DNA of 64,000 bases from QIAW01 sp035487295 (GTDB lineage Bacteria > Acidobacteriota > Terriglobia > Terriglobales > Acidobacteriaceae), in assembly GCA_035487295.1 (NCBI GenBank), contig DATHMH010000043.1:186001-250000 (forward strand), read 5' to 3'. A model generated the notes under the pieces. That model was given only the letters and a program-made list of their open reading frames with translations, was not told the DNA's origin and did not search any database. How positions within the stretch are numbered: the stretch's first letter is position 1; each line of letters begins with the position of its first letter. Made by a program: the position numbers and the translations under genes. Positions 35,109 through 44,114 of the stretch are shown here, piece after piece.

Positions 35109-36560
35109 ATGAATCAATTACGGTATTTGCGAACCATTCTCCTGGGATTGTTGCTGGCCGCCTCGTCTTTGCACGGACAAGAACCAGAATCCCACCCCGA
35201 TACCGGCATCATTTACGGACAGCAGTATGTAAACAGCTATTTTGGCTTTTCTTACCGCTTTCCCGCAGGATGGTCGGGCAATGCGGCGCGGCTCACTATG
35301 GCGAGCCAGATCTATCCGCTGTTTACCGCCAACCCCACAGGTGGCGGGAATGGAAATTTTATCGCCATTCAAGCAGAACATTTGCGAGCTAGAGACAACA
35401 TCAAAACTGGCAAGGATTTTTTGGAGATGTCGGTCAGCATGTTGACGGGCGGTTCCAGCGGATTTGAAGCTCTCCCTGGAAACAAACATTATGTCTTCGG
35501 AGGCAAAGAGTTCGACCGGGTCGATCTCAGATCCCAGGTGACTCCCGGCGGCATGATGGTTCGTCAAGCGCTGGTTTGCACCGTGCTACGCGATTACGCT
35601 GTGACCTTTCAATTTAAGGCCGCGAACGATACTGAGTTGGAAGATCTTGTGGGAACAATGTTACCGCTCAGCTTTCTCGATTCCGGCCAGCCTTCTGCGC
35701 CGGCAACTGCAAACGTGGTAGCGGCGCGAGTTGCAACTCAGCCGGCAGCAGTGGTTCCCGCCCCCGCGATTTCCGCACCTGTAGCAACGACTGTTGTTTC
35801 ATCTCGCGTACAGACTCAGAGCCCAGCGACACCTGCTGCGACGATACCGGTGCATACTGCTCCCGCTGCTGCAGTACAGCCAGCACTCCAAATGAACTCA
35901 GCCCCCGTAGCAACCAAGACCGTAAACACAACAGCTACATCTACAGCCGGAGCAGCACCTTCAGCACTCATCAAGATGACGCCTCCCGCCCACACGTTAG
36001 TAGGAGAAACCCTGCCGCCGACTGAGCCACTGGAACCTGCGAGTCAGCCGCTGGTCAAAGCCGAACCGAAGCAGGATGTCACCACCAAGACTGCCGTCAT
36101 ACAAGCGGTGATGCCAGCCCCATCGGCGGAGTTAAGTCCCGTCGCGGTAAATACAGCTACTCAACCCGCAGTCCCGCTCCAGAAACCTGTGGAAGCACCA
36201 GCCAACAAGACCACACAAGCCGTGGCTAATAAGGTTCCTGTGATTTCGCCAGCCCTAAAAACGGAGATCACACGGGTTCAAGTCCCAGCAGCGACGCTGG
36301 AAAGCTATGTTACTCGCAAGGTGCCAGCAGCGTATCCGTACACAGCCCGACAGGCGAGAATCGAAGGGTTGGTTGTGCTCAGCATTGTTGTCGACGAGAA
36401 GGGCGACGTGCAAGAAGTCAAAGCAATCAGCGGGCCCGCAGTGCTGGCCAGAAGCGCGGAAGATGCTTTGCGGCACTGGCGGTTCAATCCGATTATCGTG
36501 GATGGCAAACCTACGAAGATCGAGAGCCGGGTCAGTATGGACTTCGAGCTGCCGCACTAG
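35109..36560 (+). CDS. Secreted protein with C-terminal TonB domain
   Basis: AGGAAGGGAAC leads into ATG 35109. The 483-residue protein has a signal peptide (TILLGLLLAASSLHGQ), a ~170-residue N-terminal domain (FGFSYRFPAGWSG...), a long Pro/Ala/Thr/Val linker (about 195-390) and a C-terminal TonB fold (about 398-483) with RQARIEGLVVLSIVVDEKGD and ALRHWRFNP. In TonB proteins this domain touches outer-membrane transporters, but the usual single N-terminal anchor is replaced here by a cleavable-looking signal and a folded domain. Linker length and the missing anchor make it an energy-transducer-like protein of unclear power source. Confidence 0.8.
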   Translation: MNQLRYLRTILLGLLLAASSLHGQEPESHPDTGIIYGQQYVNSYFGFSYRFPAGWSGNAARLTMASQIYPLFTANPTGGGNGNFIAIQAEHLRARDNIKTGKDFLEMSVSMLTGGSSGFEALPGNKHYVFGGKEFDRVDLRSQVTPGGMMVRQALVCTVLRDYAVTFQFKAANDTELEDLVGTMLPLSFLDSGQPSAPATANVVAARVATQPAAVVPAPAISAPVATTVVSSRVQTQSPATPAATIPVHTAPAAAVQPALQMNSAPVATKTVNTTATSTAGAAPSALIKMTPPAHTLVGETLPPTEPLEPASQPLVKAEPKQDVTTKTAVIQAVMPAPSAELSPVAVNTATQPAVPLQKPVEAPANKTTQAVANKVPVISPALKTEITRVQVPAATLESYVTRKVPAAYPYTARQARIEGLVVLSIVVDEKGDVQEVKAISGPAVLARSAEDALRHWRFNPIIVDGKPTKIESRVSMDFELPH

Positions 36561-36570
36561 TCTAGAAACG

Positions 36571-36600
36571 GCTCCAAGCTCTCAGCTCCAAGGGAAAGCT
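36571..36600. repeat. Heptamer array (GCTCCAA-type)
   Basis: Three 7-nt units (GCTCCAA, GCTCTCA, GCTCCAA) then GGGAAAGCT, just after the TonB-domain gene. One of many period-7 spacers in this window. Confidence 0.6.
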
Positions 36601-36850
36601 AATCGCAGAGACGCTAGGGAGGCAAAGAGTTTCATTTGTGAATAGGGAGCAGGTTTTTTCATTTCCGATGAATTCTTTTCACCGGCTACAATCCAGCTTT
36701 TAACAAAAGTGATATCAAAAGATTTACTCTCAAATCGACTCGTGAGATAACTGATCTCAGGTTGAGGGTCACTCCACATGCGATGACGATCGTGGCCGGG
36801 CCACCGGCTGCGGTCGTTCTAAGCTGATCCTTATCCTCGCGAGTTTGTAG

Positions 36851-37513
36851 TCAGTCCCGCGAGCGCTCTCCCCGGAGGAACAGGAGCACTTTCTCTCGGT
36901 CGCTTCCAGCCAGGAGCGCTGGCGTCTTATTTATTGCTATGGACTGATCGTGCTTAACACCACCTCATCGAGTTATGAGATGCGCGGATTACGTATGAGC
37001 GACGTTAGCCGTGGGGATGCAATGATTTATGTTCGTTGGGGCAAGAATAAGTACCGTGTGCGCAGCGTTCCTTTGCTTGAAGATGGCCAGTGGGCTATCA
37101 CTCAGCTTATTGAACGTGCTCGTGCTCTGGGCTCACGCGATCCGCAGCATTATTTATTCCCCATGCGCCTGGCCACAAATATGTGGGACCCGACTCGGTC
37201 AGTGAGCGATTGGGGCCTGGTAAAACCCTGGAACGAAGTACGCGAGGCCGCCGGCTTGCCTTGGTTCCAGATCAACGCCTTACGCCACACCGCGCTTACC
37301 CGCTATGCTGAGGCCGGCACGCCGGTCGAGATTATGAAATGCTATGCTGGCCATATTAGCGATAAGATGACTCGTCACTACATGCAGATTGGTGAGATGG
37401 CCAAGCGTCGTTACGCGATTGCGGCGCAGAAAAACGCAGCACAGAAAAGACCACCCAGATCCGGAGTAGCACCTATCTGGGCGCAAACTGCCTGGAACCT
37501 GGAAAAACCATAA
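36851..37513 (+). pseudogene. Decayed tyrosine recombinase/integrase
   Basis: The frame is open from just after a TAG at 36848-36850 and reads VPRALSPEEQEHFLSVA, then WRLIYCYGLIVLNTTSSSYEMRGLRMSDV and the catalytic block INALRHTALTRY...CYAGHISDKMTRHYMQI. R-H-x-x-R, GH and the nucleophile Tyr are kept, but the first catalytic Arg (three residues before the Glu in T..R..E) is Ser (SSYE), and the N-terminal DNA-binding domain is absent, with a stop directly upstream. A GTG at 36950 could start a 187-residue fragment. This is a remnant of a mobile element; no attachment sites found. 36601-36850 holds nothing else. Confidence 0.75.
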
Positions 37514-37929
37514 ACTGACTATTTTCTTGGACCCTATTTGACGAGGTAATCCTCTTACGCTTTTGATTTTAGTCTCTCAAATTATCTGGTTCCTCATGAG
37601 AACCGGCCTTTGTGTCTTACGTTGGGTAGACAAAACTTTTAGAGATGCTAGCCGCGCAACCAGGAATTTTGCTTGACAAATCTTAATCTGCACGAGTAAG
37701 GTATGCACACTGTGCAGCGGAATCTGACTGACTTTGTTCAGTAGAATCCAAGCCGCACAGCAAATCTTAGTGATCGTCCTTGCGGCCCGACAAAGACCGC
37801 AGTACAAGGGTAGTTGTCGCCAGACCAAAGTCCTCATAATCCCTTGCTCCTGAATTACCCATAATCTAGGCCACCTGCGGTGCCCAAGCTGCTTCTAAGT
37901 CCTCAGGAAACAGCGGAATTGGAGCCGTA

Positions 37930-38703
37930 GTGGTGCGAGTCTCGCGTCGAAATATGGATATGGCGGTTTTCGGTTGTATTGTGTTTACTTGCATTCCGAG
38001 GGCTTTTGCTGCTGCGGGGGCTCCGGCTCAGGATGTAGACACTATCGTCTCGCGCATGGAGCAGGCACAAATTGTCAGCCGAACCCAGCAGCAACCTTAT
38101 GTTGTCACCCGAAATTATCAATTCTTCAGCAACGACTTACAAAAACCAAACTCCGAGGTAGCGGTAAAGGTTGAATTTCAACCGCCATCTACCAAGAATT
38201 TCACGATTCAAAAGACCCATGGCAGCGGTCAAGGAGAGAAGATTGTACGTCAGGTTCTGGAGCACGAGAAAACCGCAGCTCAGGACGAAAGCTCGCACGA
38301 AATCTCCCGCAGAAATTACGATTTCAAATTGCTTCGCACCGATCAGTACCAGGGACAACCATGCTTCGTCTTACAACTCATTCCCAAGCGGCTGGACAAA
38401 ACTATGATTCGCGGTGAGGCCTGGGTGGATACCGCTACCTACCTGATCCATCGCATTGATGGAGAGCTGGCCAAGAGTCCTTCCTGGTGGGTCAAAGACG
38501 TGCATGTCACCTTGGACTATGGCACCGTGGCCGGCATGTGGCTGCAAACAACGATGCTCGCAATCGCACACGTGCGCCTTTTCGGACAACACGTTCTCCA
38601 GTCACAGGACGTGGATTGCTTTACTGCGAACTCGGCTCAAACAGCGATCCGCACACACAGATCGTTCGGCGGAGTAGCTGCCCAAATTGGACTACACCCT
38701 TGA
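37930..38703 (+). CDS. Secreted LolA/RseB-like protein
   Basis: A GTG start at 37930 has GGAG five bases upstream; the signal peptide follows (MAVFGCIVFTCIPRAFA). The 257-residue protein reads like the LolA/LppX/RseB beta half-barrel: an N-terminal IVSRMEQAQ helix, repeated strands, then RGEAWVDTATYLIHRIDGELAKSP, WWVKDVHVTLDYGTVAGMWL. Proteins of this shape bind lipids or lipoprotein signals in the periplasm. Assignment to a specific family is by resemblance only. The 415-base gap upstream has no gene; a perfect TTGACA at 37673-37678 lacks a good -10. Confidence 0.65.
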   Translation: MVRVSRRNMDMAVFGCIVFTCIPRAFAAAGAPAQDVDTIVSRMEQAQIVSRTQQQPYVVTRNYQFFSNDLQKPNSEVAVKVEFQPPSTKNFTIQKTHGSGQGEKIVRQVLEHEKTAAQDESSHEISRRNYDFKLLRTDQYQGQPCFVLQLIPKRLDKTMIRGEAWVDTATYLIHRIDGELAKSPSWWVKDVHVTLDYGTVAGMWLQTTMLAIAHVRLFGQHVLQSQDVDCFTANSAQTAIRTHRSFGGVAAQIGLHP

Positions 38704-38758
38704 CCAGGTCCTAAGCTGCTTTCAATCCATCTGGATAACATACAGGTCTGAACTCGGT

Positions 38759-38802
38759 GCAAAAATTGAAGCCCTCCGACTTCATGCCTGAAGCAGGAGG
38801 GC
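38759..38802 (-). terminator. Terminator of the RNase P RNA gene
   Basis: On the minus strand GCCCTCC...GGAGGGC with an inner CTTCA/TGAAG stem is followed by TTCAATTTTT. It lies 11 bases past the predicted 3' end of rnpB. Confidence 0.8.
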
Positions 38803-38812
38803 CCATGAAGCG

Positions 38813-39230
38813 ACTGAACCTGTAAGCCGAATTCTGTTGCCCGGACCGATGTCCGAACACGACGATCATTCCTCTAGACGGCGCATTGCTGCACACGCTC
38901 ATCAGCGACCTACCCGGAAGTTCTGGCGCGCCGAGCCGGCTCGCTCCACCGCAAGCGGCAGATCCTTCCCTATTTGGTCTTGCTCCGTGTGGGGTTTGCC
39001 CTGCCCTCAACATTACTGCTGAGGCGGTGCGCTCTTACCGCACCTTTTCACCCTTGCCTCGTAAAAGGCGGTATATTTTCTGTGGCACTGGGCCGTGACC
39101 ACGGCTTGAACCGTGGCCCCCAGGCGTTACCTGGCACACTGCTCTTTAGAGTTCGGACTTTCCTCTCTCTCCAGGGAACAGCCCGGCAATTGCCGGCGTA
39201 AACCCAGGGACAGCGATCGTCCGGTTCAGT
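38813..39230 (-). ncRNA. rnpB: RNase P RNA (class A)
   Basis: On the minus strand the region carries the universal core: GAGGAAAGTCCGAACTC near the 5' side (around 39155-39170), ACAGAAAATATACCGCC in the middle, and ACAGAATTCGGCTTACAG at the 3' end. The termini are set by the P1 helix, 5' ACTGAACC with 3' GGTTCAGT (39223-39230 and 38813-38820). About 418 nt, a little longer than the E. coli 377 nt. With the P protein it matures tRNA 5' ends. Confidence 0.95.
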
Positions 39231-39243
39231 TACTATCTTAACT

Positions 39244-39272
39244 ATTATATTGGATGAATCACCTTCGGGAAC
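39244..39272 (-). promoter_or_regulatory. Promoter of rnpB
   Basis: A consensus -10 TATAAT (39249 down to 39244) lies 14 bases before the predicted RNA start at 39230. The -35 place (around 39267-39272) is weak (GTTCCC). The rest of 39273-39510 shows no gene. Confidence 0.55.
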
Positions 39273-39510
39273 GCTGCATTTACGCAGAGTGGCTCGATTA
39301 CAAACTCCTATGCACGTGACTGCCAGCCACCGTCCTTATAAATATGTCAAAAATTAAAGTGTTTCAATAAGGTTCACTCACATTTTAGAACCCATCGCCG
39401 CTTCCAACGCATCTCTAAGAATTGCATTCAGCAATGGGTGGCATTCTTGATATGATGGCCAATTGGCCATCAGCTCGAAGGTCTTGCATTCTTTACAAAG
39501 AATTTTATTG

Positions 39511-40731
39511 ATGCTTTCTTTCCTGCTTCATTACTGGTATGAGCTTGTACCGCTTGTCCCTACGCTGGCGGGCGTAGGGTATCAGGTCCTGGTGTTTGTG
39601 GCCGTTTGGCAATTCTCTCGATTGCGCGCCAATGGCACACCCAGCTCTAATGAATTCACACCACCGGTTTCCCTCTTGAAGCCCGTGAAGGGATACGATC
39701 CAGGCGCCTACGAAAGCTTCCGCAGTCATTGTGTTCAGGATTATCCCGAGTATGAAATCGTCTTTGGCCTGAGCCGTACGGATGACGATGCTGCGCCTCT
39801 GATCGAGCAGCTTCGCCGTGAGTTTCCCCACATAGAAATCAGGGTGGTCGTCTGCTCGCAGCTTCTGGGGATGAACCCCAAAGTCGCTAAGGTGATGCAA
39901 TTAGCTCCGGCTGCGCGTTACGAGCACCTGGTGATTAACGACGGCGATATCAGGGTTGAAAAGGATTACCTGCGACACCTGATGCGTCCTTTTAAGTCGA
40001 AAGAGGTGGGACTGGTGACCTGCCTTTACAGTGCCTCGGCAGACAAATCACTTTGCTCACGCCTGGAAGCACTTTGCCTCAGCACCGATTTTGCAGCCGG
40101 AGTGCTGGCATCCCGCACCCTGGAGGGCGGGTTGCACTTCGGGTTTGGGGCCACTCTGGCGCTGCCCCGCACCATTCTCCAGAATGTTGGGGACCTGGAG
40201 TCCCTGGTGAATTATCTTTCCGACGATTACGAATTAGGGTGCCGCATCTCGCATGCCGGATTCAAGGTGGAACTTGCTGATCAAAGTGTACAAACCTACC
40301 TGCCACCCTACACTTGGAGCGAATTTTTCACGCATCAGATGCGGCTTATGCGGGGAGTTCGCGACTCGCGCCCCTGGGGATACCTGGGTTCGACCATTAC
40401 TTACGTCATTCCTTGGGCCATGATTACCGCGCTCATCGCGGGAGGGGCTCCGTGGTCTCTCCTGCTGCTGGCTATTGCCTGTGGGCTGCGTTTTTCTTCA
40501 GCCACTCTGGTGGCCGCCGGTGTATTGCGAGACCGGCAGATATGGCGCGATCTGTGGCTGCTCCCTTTGCGCGACTGGGCAGCCGCGATCATGTGGGTTG
40601 CAAGCTTTGCCGGGCACACTGTCATCTGGCGGGACCACGAATATATTCTGCAAGACGGCAAATTATTGTCCAAGGCCCCTGCTGCCGGCGACTCCCAGCC
40701 TCCCGTCTCTTTCTCCAGCCCGAAGCAATAA
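39511..40731 (+). CDS. hpnI: HpnI-type glycosyltransferase (GT21 family)
   Basis: I chose ATG 39511 (406 residues); a TTG at 39463 would add 16 residues with no better site. N-terminal membrane helix (about 5-35), then a GT2/GT21 catalytic domain: SRTDDDA, the D-x-D-like NDGDIRVEKDYL, acceptor D in YLSDDYELG, and a (Q/H)xxRW-like HQMRLMRGVRDSRPWG; three C-terminal membrane helices follow. HpnI adds N-acetylglucosamine to bacteriohopanetetrol; ceramide glucosyltransferases share these motifs. No other hopanoid gene lies in the window, so lipid acceptor is inferred. Confidence 0.75.
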   Translation: MLSFLLHYWYELVPLVPTLAGVGYQVLVFVAVWQFSRLRANGTPSSNEFTPPVSLLKPVKGYDPGAYESFRSHCVQDYPEYEIVFGLSRTDDDAAPLIEQLRREFPHIEIRVVVCSQLLGMNPKVAKVMQLAPAARYEHLVINDGDIRVEKDYLRHLMRPFKSKEVGLVTCLYSASADKSLCSRLEALCLSTDFAAGVLASRTLEGGLHFGFGATLALPRTILQNVGDLESLVNYLSDDYELGCRISHAGFKVELADQSVQTYLPPYTWSEFFTHQMRLMRGVRDSRPWGYLGSTITYVIPWAMITALIAGGAPWSLLLLAIACGLRFSSATLVAAGVLRDRQIWRDLWLLPLRDWAAAIMWVASFAGHTVIWRDHEYILQDGKLLSKAPAAGDSQPPVSFSSPKQ

Positions 40732-40764
40732 AAAACTCTTCTTACAACTTACAACAGCGGAACT

Positions 40765-41748
40765 CTAAAGAATTTTCTTCCCAAAAGCGGAGATTGCCAG
40801 CTCAACCGCCAGGTCGGCGGTCTGGTTATGTTCGTCGATCACGGGATTGACTTCCACAATTTCGAAACTCAGCATACGGGCGTGGTCGGCGATGATCTCC
40901 ATGGCAAGATGGGCTTCGCGGTAGGTGGCGCCCCCGCGCACCGGAGTACCCACGCCGGGCGCGTCTTCGGGATCAATCCAATCCATGTCGAGAGAAACGT
41001 GATAGCCAGCGGTATCGCGTCCGGCCAGACGCAAGGCTTCTTCCATCACAGAGCGCATGCCGCGCTCATCAATATCACGCATGGTAAAAACTTCGATTCC
41101 CGCTTTGCGAATGTTCTCTTTCTCCGCCGCGTCAATGTCACGTGCTCCCACCAGCACGCAGTTTTCCGGCGCGACTTTAGGTGAAAAATTAAAGATATCG
41201 GCCAGCTCGGGAGGTCCTAGCCCCACAAGAGCAGCCAGCGGCATGCCGTGTACATTCCCAGTAGGGGAAGTGTCGGGCGTGTTCATGTCCGCATGGGCGT
41301 CAACCCAGATGAGCCCGATCTTTTCATTTTTGCGGCGTTCAAACTCCGCCACACCCGCCACCGTTCCGGCAGCAACCGAGTGGTCGCCGCCCAGCACCAG
41401 AGGAATCTTGCCGGCTTCCAAGGTCTTCACGATCAGTTCGGCGTGCTTGGTGCAGGTTTCAGTGATTTCTTTCAGGTATTTCGCGTTGGCCTGGCCTTCT
41501 TTTTTCTGCTCGGCAATGGCCACCGGAATATTGCCGCCATCCTCGACGTCGTGGCCGAGCGCTTCGAGGCGCGCTTCCAGTCCGGCAACCCGGACGGCGG
41601 AGGGACCCATATCCACACCGCGGCGCGACTGGCCCAGGTCCAGGGGCACTCCGATCACACGGATCTTCTTGCCATGGTGGTTCTTCGCGCTCCTGGCTGC
41701 CTTGGCTGCAACTTCCGGTTTCTTCTCGATGACTGCGCTCTCAACCAT
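40765..41748 (-). CDS. rocF: Arginase
   Basis: The 327-residue protein has all ureohydrolase metal motifs: GGDHSVAAG, WVDAHADMNT and SLDMDWIDP, with EVNPVID near the C-terminus. The N-terminus after a 25-residue basic leader (VIGVPLDLGQSRRGVDMGPSAVR) and spacing fit arginase rather than agmatinase. It splits L-arginine to ornithine and urea with a Mn pair in the cytoplasm. It is convergent with hpnI (33-base spacer) and follows asnS on the same strand, with no arginine-pathway partner nearby. Confidence 0.92.
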   Translation of the reverse strand: MVESAVIEKKPEVAAKAARSAKNHHGKKIRVIGVPLDLGQSRRGVDMGPSAVRVAGLEARLEALGHDVEDGGNIPVAIAEQKKEGQANAKYLKEITETCTKHAELIVKTLEAGKIPLVLGGDHSVAAGTVAGVAEFERRKNEKIGLIWVDAHADMNTPDTSPTGNVHGMPLAALVGLGPPELADIFNFSPKVAPENCVLVGARDIDAAEKENIRKAGIEVFTMRDIDERGMRSVMEEALRLAGRDTAGYHVSLDMDWIDPEDAPGVGTPVRGGATYREAHLAMEIIADHARMLSFEIVEVNPVIDEHNQTADLAVELAISAFGKKIL

Positions 41749-41835
41749 ATAAGAATCTTCGCCTTTCCGACTCTTCCAATATTGTAAGTAGTCGGGGGTG
41801 GGGTATTACTTAAGGGCAATATCTGAGCGAGCCCG

Positions 41836-43161
41836 TCATGGGTAGATACGGTTTAAGGTTCGCGCGAACGGTATGGTCTCGCGCACGTGCTCAAGACCGC
41901 AGATCCAGGCCACGGCGCGCTCGATGCCCATGCCAAAACCTCCATGAGGAACGCCGCCATATTTGCGCAGATCGAGATACCACTTGAAAGCCTCTTCCGG
42001 CAGGCCATGTTCGTGAATGCGCTTTACCAATTGTTCGTAAGAGCCGATGCGCTGGGAGCCACCGATAATCTCGCCGTATCCCTCGGGTGCCAGCACGTCC
42101 ACGCACAGCGCCAACTCCAGACGCTGCGGGTCGGGCTCCATATAAAACGCCTTCACCTTCGTAGGGTAGCGATGCACCATCACCGGCTTTTCGAACCTCG
42201 ATGACAGATACGTCTCATCGGGCGAGCCGAAGTCGCCGCCCCACTCGAATTTGTTTTCTACTTTGCCTTCCGCGTGGCCCTCGTGCAGCATCTTGACCGC
42301 TTCGTCATAGGTGATGCGGGGGAAGGGCGCGGTAATTTTTTCCAGCTTGCTGACATCGCGCCCGATGGTCTCAAGCTCCGGCCGGCGCTTTTCCAGGCAG
42401 CGCTGCACGATGAAGCTGATGAAGCCTTCGGCCAGATCCATGATGTCGTCGAGGGTGGCATAGGCGACTTCGGGCTCGACCATCCAGAACTCGGTAAGAT
42501 GACGCCGCGTCTTCGATTTTTCCGCGCGGAACGTTGGCCCGAACGAATAAACCTTGCCCAATGCCATTGCCGTCGCTTCGATATAAAGCTGGCCGGATTG
42601 CGTCAAGAAGGCCTGCTCATCGAAATAATTGACCGGAAACAGCGTGGTGGTTCCTTCGCAGGCAGCTGGGGTCAAAATTGGAGGATCAGTCAGCGTAAAA
42701 CCGCGCTCATCGAAGAAGTCGCGCGCTGCTTTGATGATTTCGGCACGCACGCGCAGAATAGCCGCCTGGCGCGGAGAGCGCACCCAGAGATGGCGGTTTT
42801 CCATCAGGAACTCGATGCCGTGCTCTTTCGGTGAAATAGGATAAGGATCGCCTTCAGGGACGCGCTGCACAACTTCCACGCTGCTGACATCGAGCTCGTA
42901 ACCGCCGGGGGCGCGCTTATCGGCCCGCACCTTGCCTTGCACGATGACGCTCGACTCCTGGGTAAGATTCTTAACGGTATCAAACATCTCAGCAGGAACA
43001 GCGCTCTTAGGGATGACGCCCTGCACATTACCGGTGCCGTCGCGAAAGATGGGGAACAAAAGCTTGCCGCTCTCGCGCAAGTTGTAGAGCCAGCCGCGCA
43101 AGGTGACGCCCTGGCCTTCGTGCTGGCCGAGTTCTCGAATCGTGGTGATGGGGTAATCCAT
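41836..43161 (-). CDS. asnS: Asparaginyl-tRNA synthetase
   Basis: The 441-residue class IIb synthetase has an N-terminal OB-fold anticodon-binding domain (GQGVTLRGWLYNLRESGKL) and a catalytic core with motif 2 FRAEKSKTRRHLTEFWMVEPE-type and motif 3 GGFGMGIERAVAWI. The sequence FWMVEPE and the absence of an Asp-specific long insert favour AsnRS over AspRS. Its presence means Asn-tRNA can be charged directly. Length is normal. Likely its own unit, 87 bases before rocF. Confidence 0.93.
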   Translation of the reverse strand: MDYPITTIRELGQHEGQGVTLRGWLYNLRESGKLLFPIFRDGTGNVQGVIPKSAVPAEMFDTVKNLTQESSVIVQGKVRADKRAPGGYELDVSSVEVVQRVPEGDPYPISPKEHGIEFLMENRHLWVRSPRQAAILRVRAEIIKAARDFFDERGFTLTDPPILTPAACEGTTTLFPVNYFDEQAFLTQSGQLYIEATAMALGKVYSFGPTFRAEKSKTRRHLTEFWMVEPEVAYATLDDIMDLAEGFISFIVQRCLEKRRPELETIGRDVSKLEKITAPFPRITYDEAVKMLHEGHAEGKVENKFEWGGDFGSPDETYLSSRFEKPVMVHRYPTKVKAFYMEPDPQRLELALCVDVLAPEGYGEIIGGSQRIGSYEQLVKRIHEHGLPEEAFKWYLDLRKYGGVPHGGFGMGIERAVAWICGLEHVRETIPFARTLNRIYP

Positions 43162-43274
43162 AGTTTAGCTTCTAGCCGTAGCTATTTTGCTTGATTTCAG
43201 GATTGCAGTTTGTGCAGGTTAAGCCACCCTCGTTCTCCAATTCTCTCAAATGGCCAAATGCTAATTGCCAAGCA

Positions 43275-44114
43275 CTAAATGCTCTTTACTGTTGCCTGCT
43301 TCTCTAGAAAAGTAAATGCACTGGAAACTTTGCTGTTGATGTCACCCTGGTTTTCGCCATCGATCTCGAGCAGCAAAGGGGCGCCGTGCTGCGCTGAGCG
43401 CAGCAGCGAGATGCATTCGCTCCAATCGATCTTGCCCTCGCCTGGCCAGAGATGCGAATCCTGAATGCCGGCATTGTCGTGCAAGTGTGTGGAATAGATA
43501 TTGTGTTTCATCACGTCGAACGCCTGCAAGACTGTACTCATAATGTGGGCGTGTCCAGCGTCGAAGCAAAAACCCACGTCACCCAGGTGCGCCGTGCTGA
43601 TAAACTCCACCAGCTTCTCGGGAGTGGAGAGTTCATTGGGAATATTTTCCAGCAGCACCTTCACTCCCAGCGGCTTGGCGAAGGCGCGCAGATGCTCCAC
43701 CGAGGTCATGGCGGCATCAAACTTGCGCTCATCGAAGACTTCGTTGCTGTTGCCCAGATGCTGCACCAGAAAGCGGAATGGCATGTGCTCGGCGCATTCC
43801 AGGGCGCGCTTGATTTCGTCCATGGCCTCAATCTGGCGCTTGCGGTCAGTCTCAACAATGTTAATAGGCTCCATAGCACCGCGCCCCCACTCTTCTTCGT
43901 CGTAGAACATGGGAGAATGCAGCGAGTGCAGTTTAACCTCACTGCTCTTGAACCAGGTGGTGAGCTCGCGCACGTGGGCGCGGTCGTGATAGTTGAAGTG
44001 CGCGCGCGCGCAGAAAACTTCAATGGCCTCGGCACCGGCGCGCGCCAGCCCATCAAGCAGCCCAGGATGCAGCCGCTGCCGCACATAGACGTAAGTAGAC
44101 GCTGCGCGAACCAT
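43275..44114 (-). CDS. Sugar-phosphate isomerase/epimerase-like TIM-barrel protein
   Basis: The 279-residue protein belongs to the AP endonuclease 2/xylose isomerase-like TIM-barrel family: EAIEVFCARAH, LHSLHSPMF, VKVLLENIPNE, VGFCFDAGHAH, STHLHDNAG and LLLEIDGEN carry the usual His/Glu/Asp metal ligands at strand ends. The exact substrate is unknown. Its ATG overlaps the ggt stop (TGATG), so the two are translationally coupled; a role with gamma-glutamyl or glutathione-derived compounds is only suggested by this. Confidence 0.8.
   Translation of the reverse strand: MVRAASTYVYVRQRLHPGLLDGLARAGAEAIEVFCARAHFNYHDRAHVRELTTWFKSSEVKLHSLHSPMFYDEEEWGRGAMEPINIVETDRKRQIEAMDEIKRALECAEHMPFRFLVQHLGNSNEVFDERKFDAAMTSVEHLRAFAKPLGVKVLLENIPNELSTPEKLVEFISTAHLGDVGFCFDAGHAHIMSTVLQAFDVMKHNIYSTHLHDNAGIQDSHLWPGEGKIDWSECISLLRSAQHGAPLLLEIDGENQGDINSKVSSAFTFLEKQATVKSI

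Noticed and set aside
37673..37702. Perfect TTGACA possible -35 upstream of the LolA-like gene
   Set aside because: No acceptable -10 at 16-18 bases (best is TAAGGT at 18), and it lies 230 bases from the start codon.
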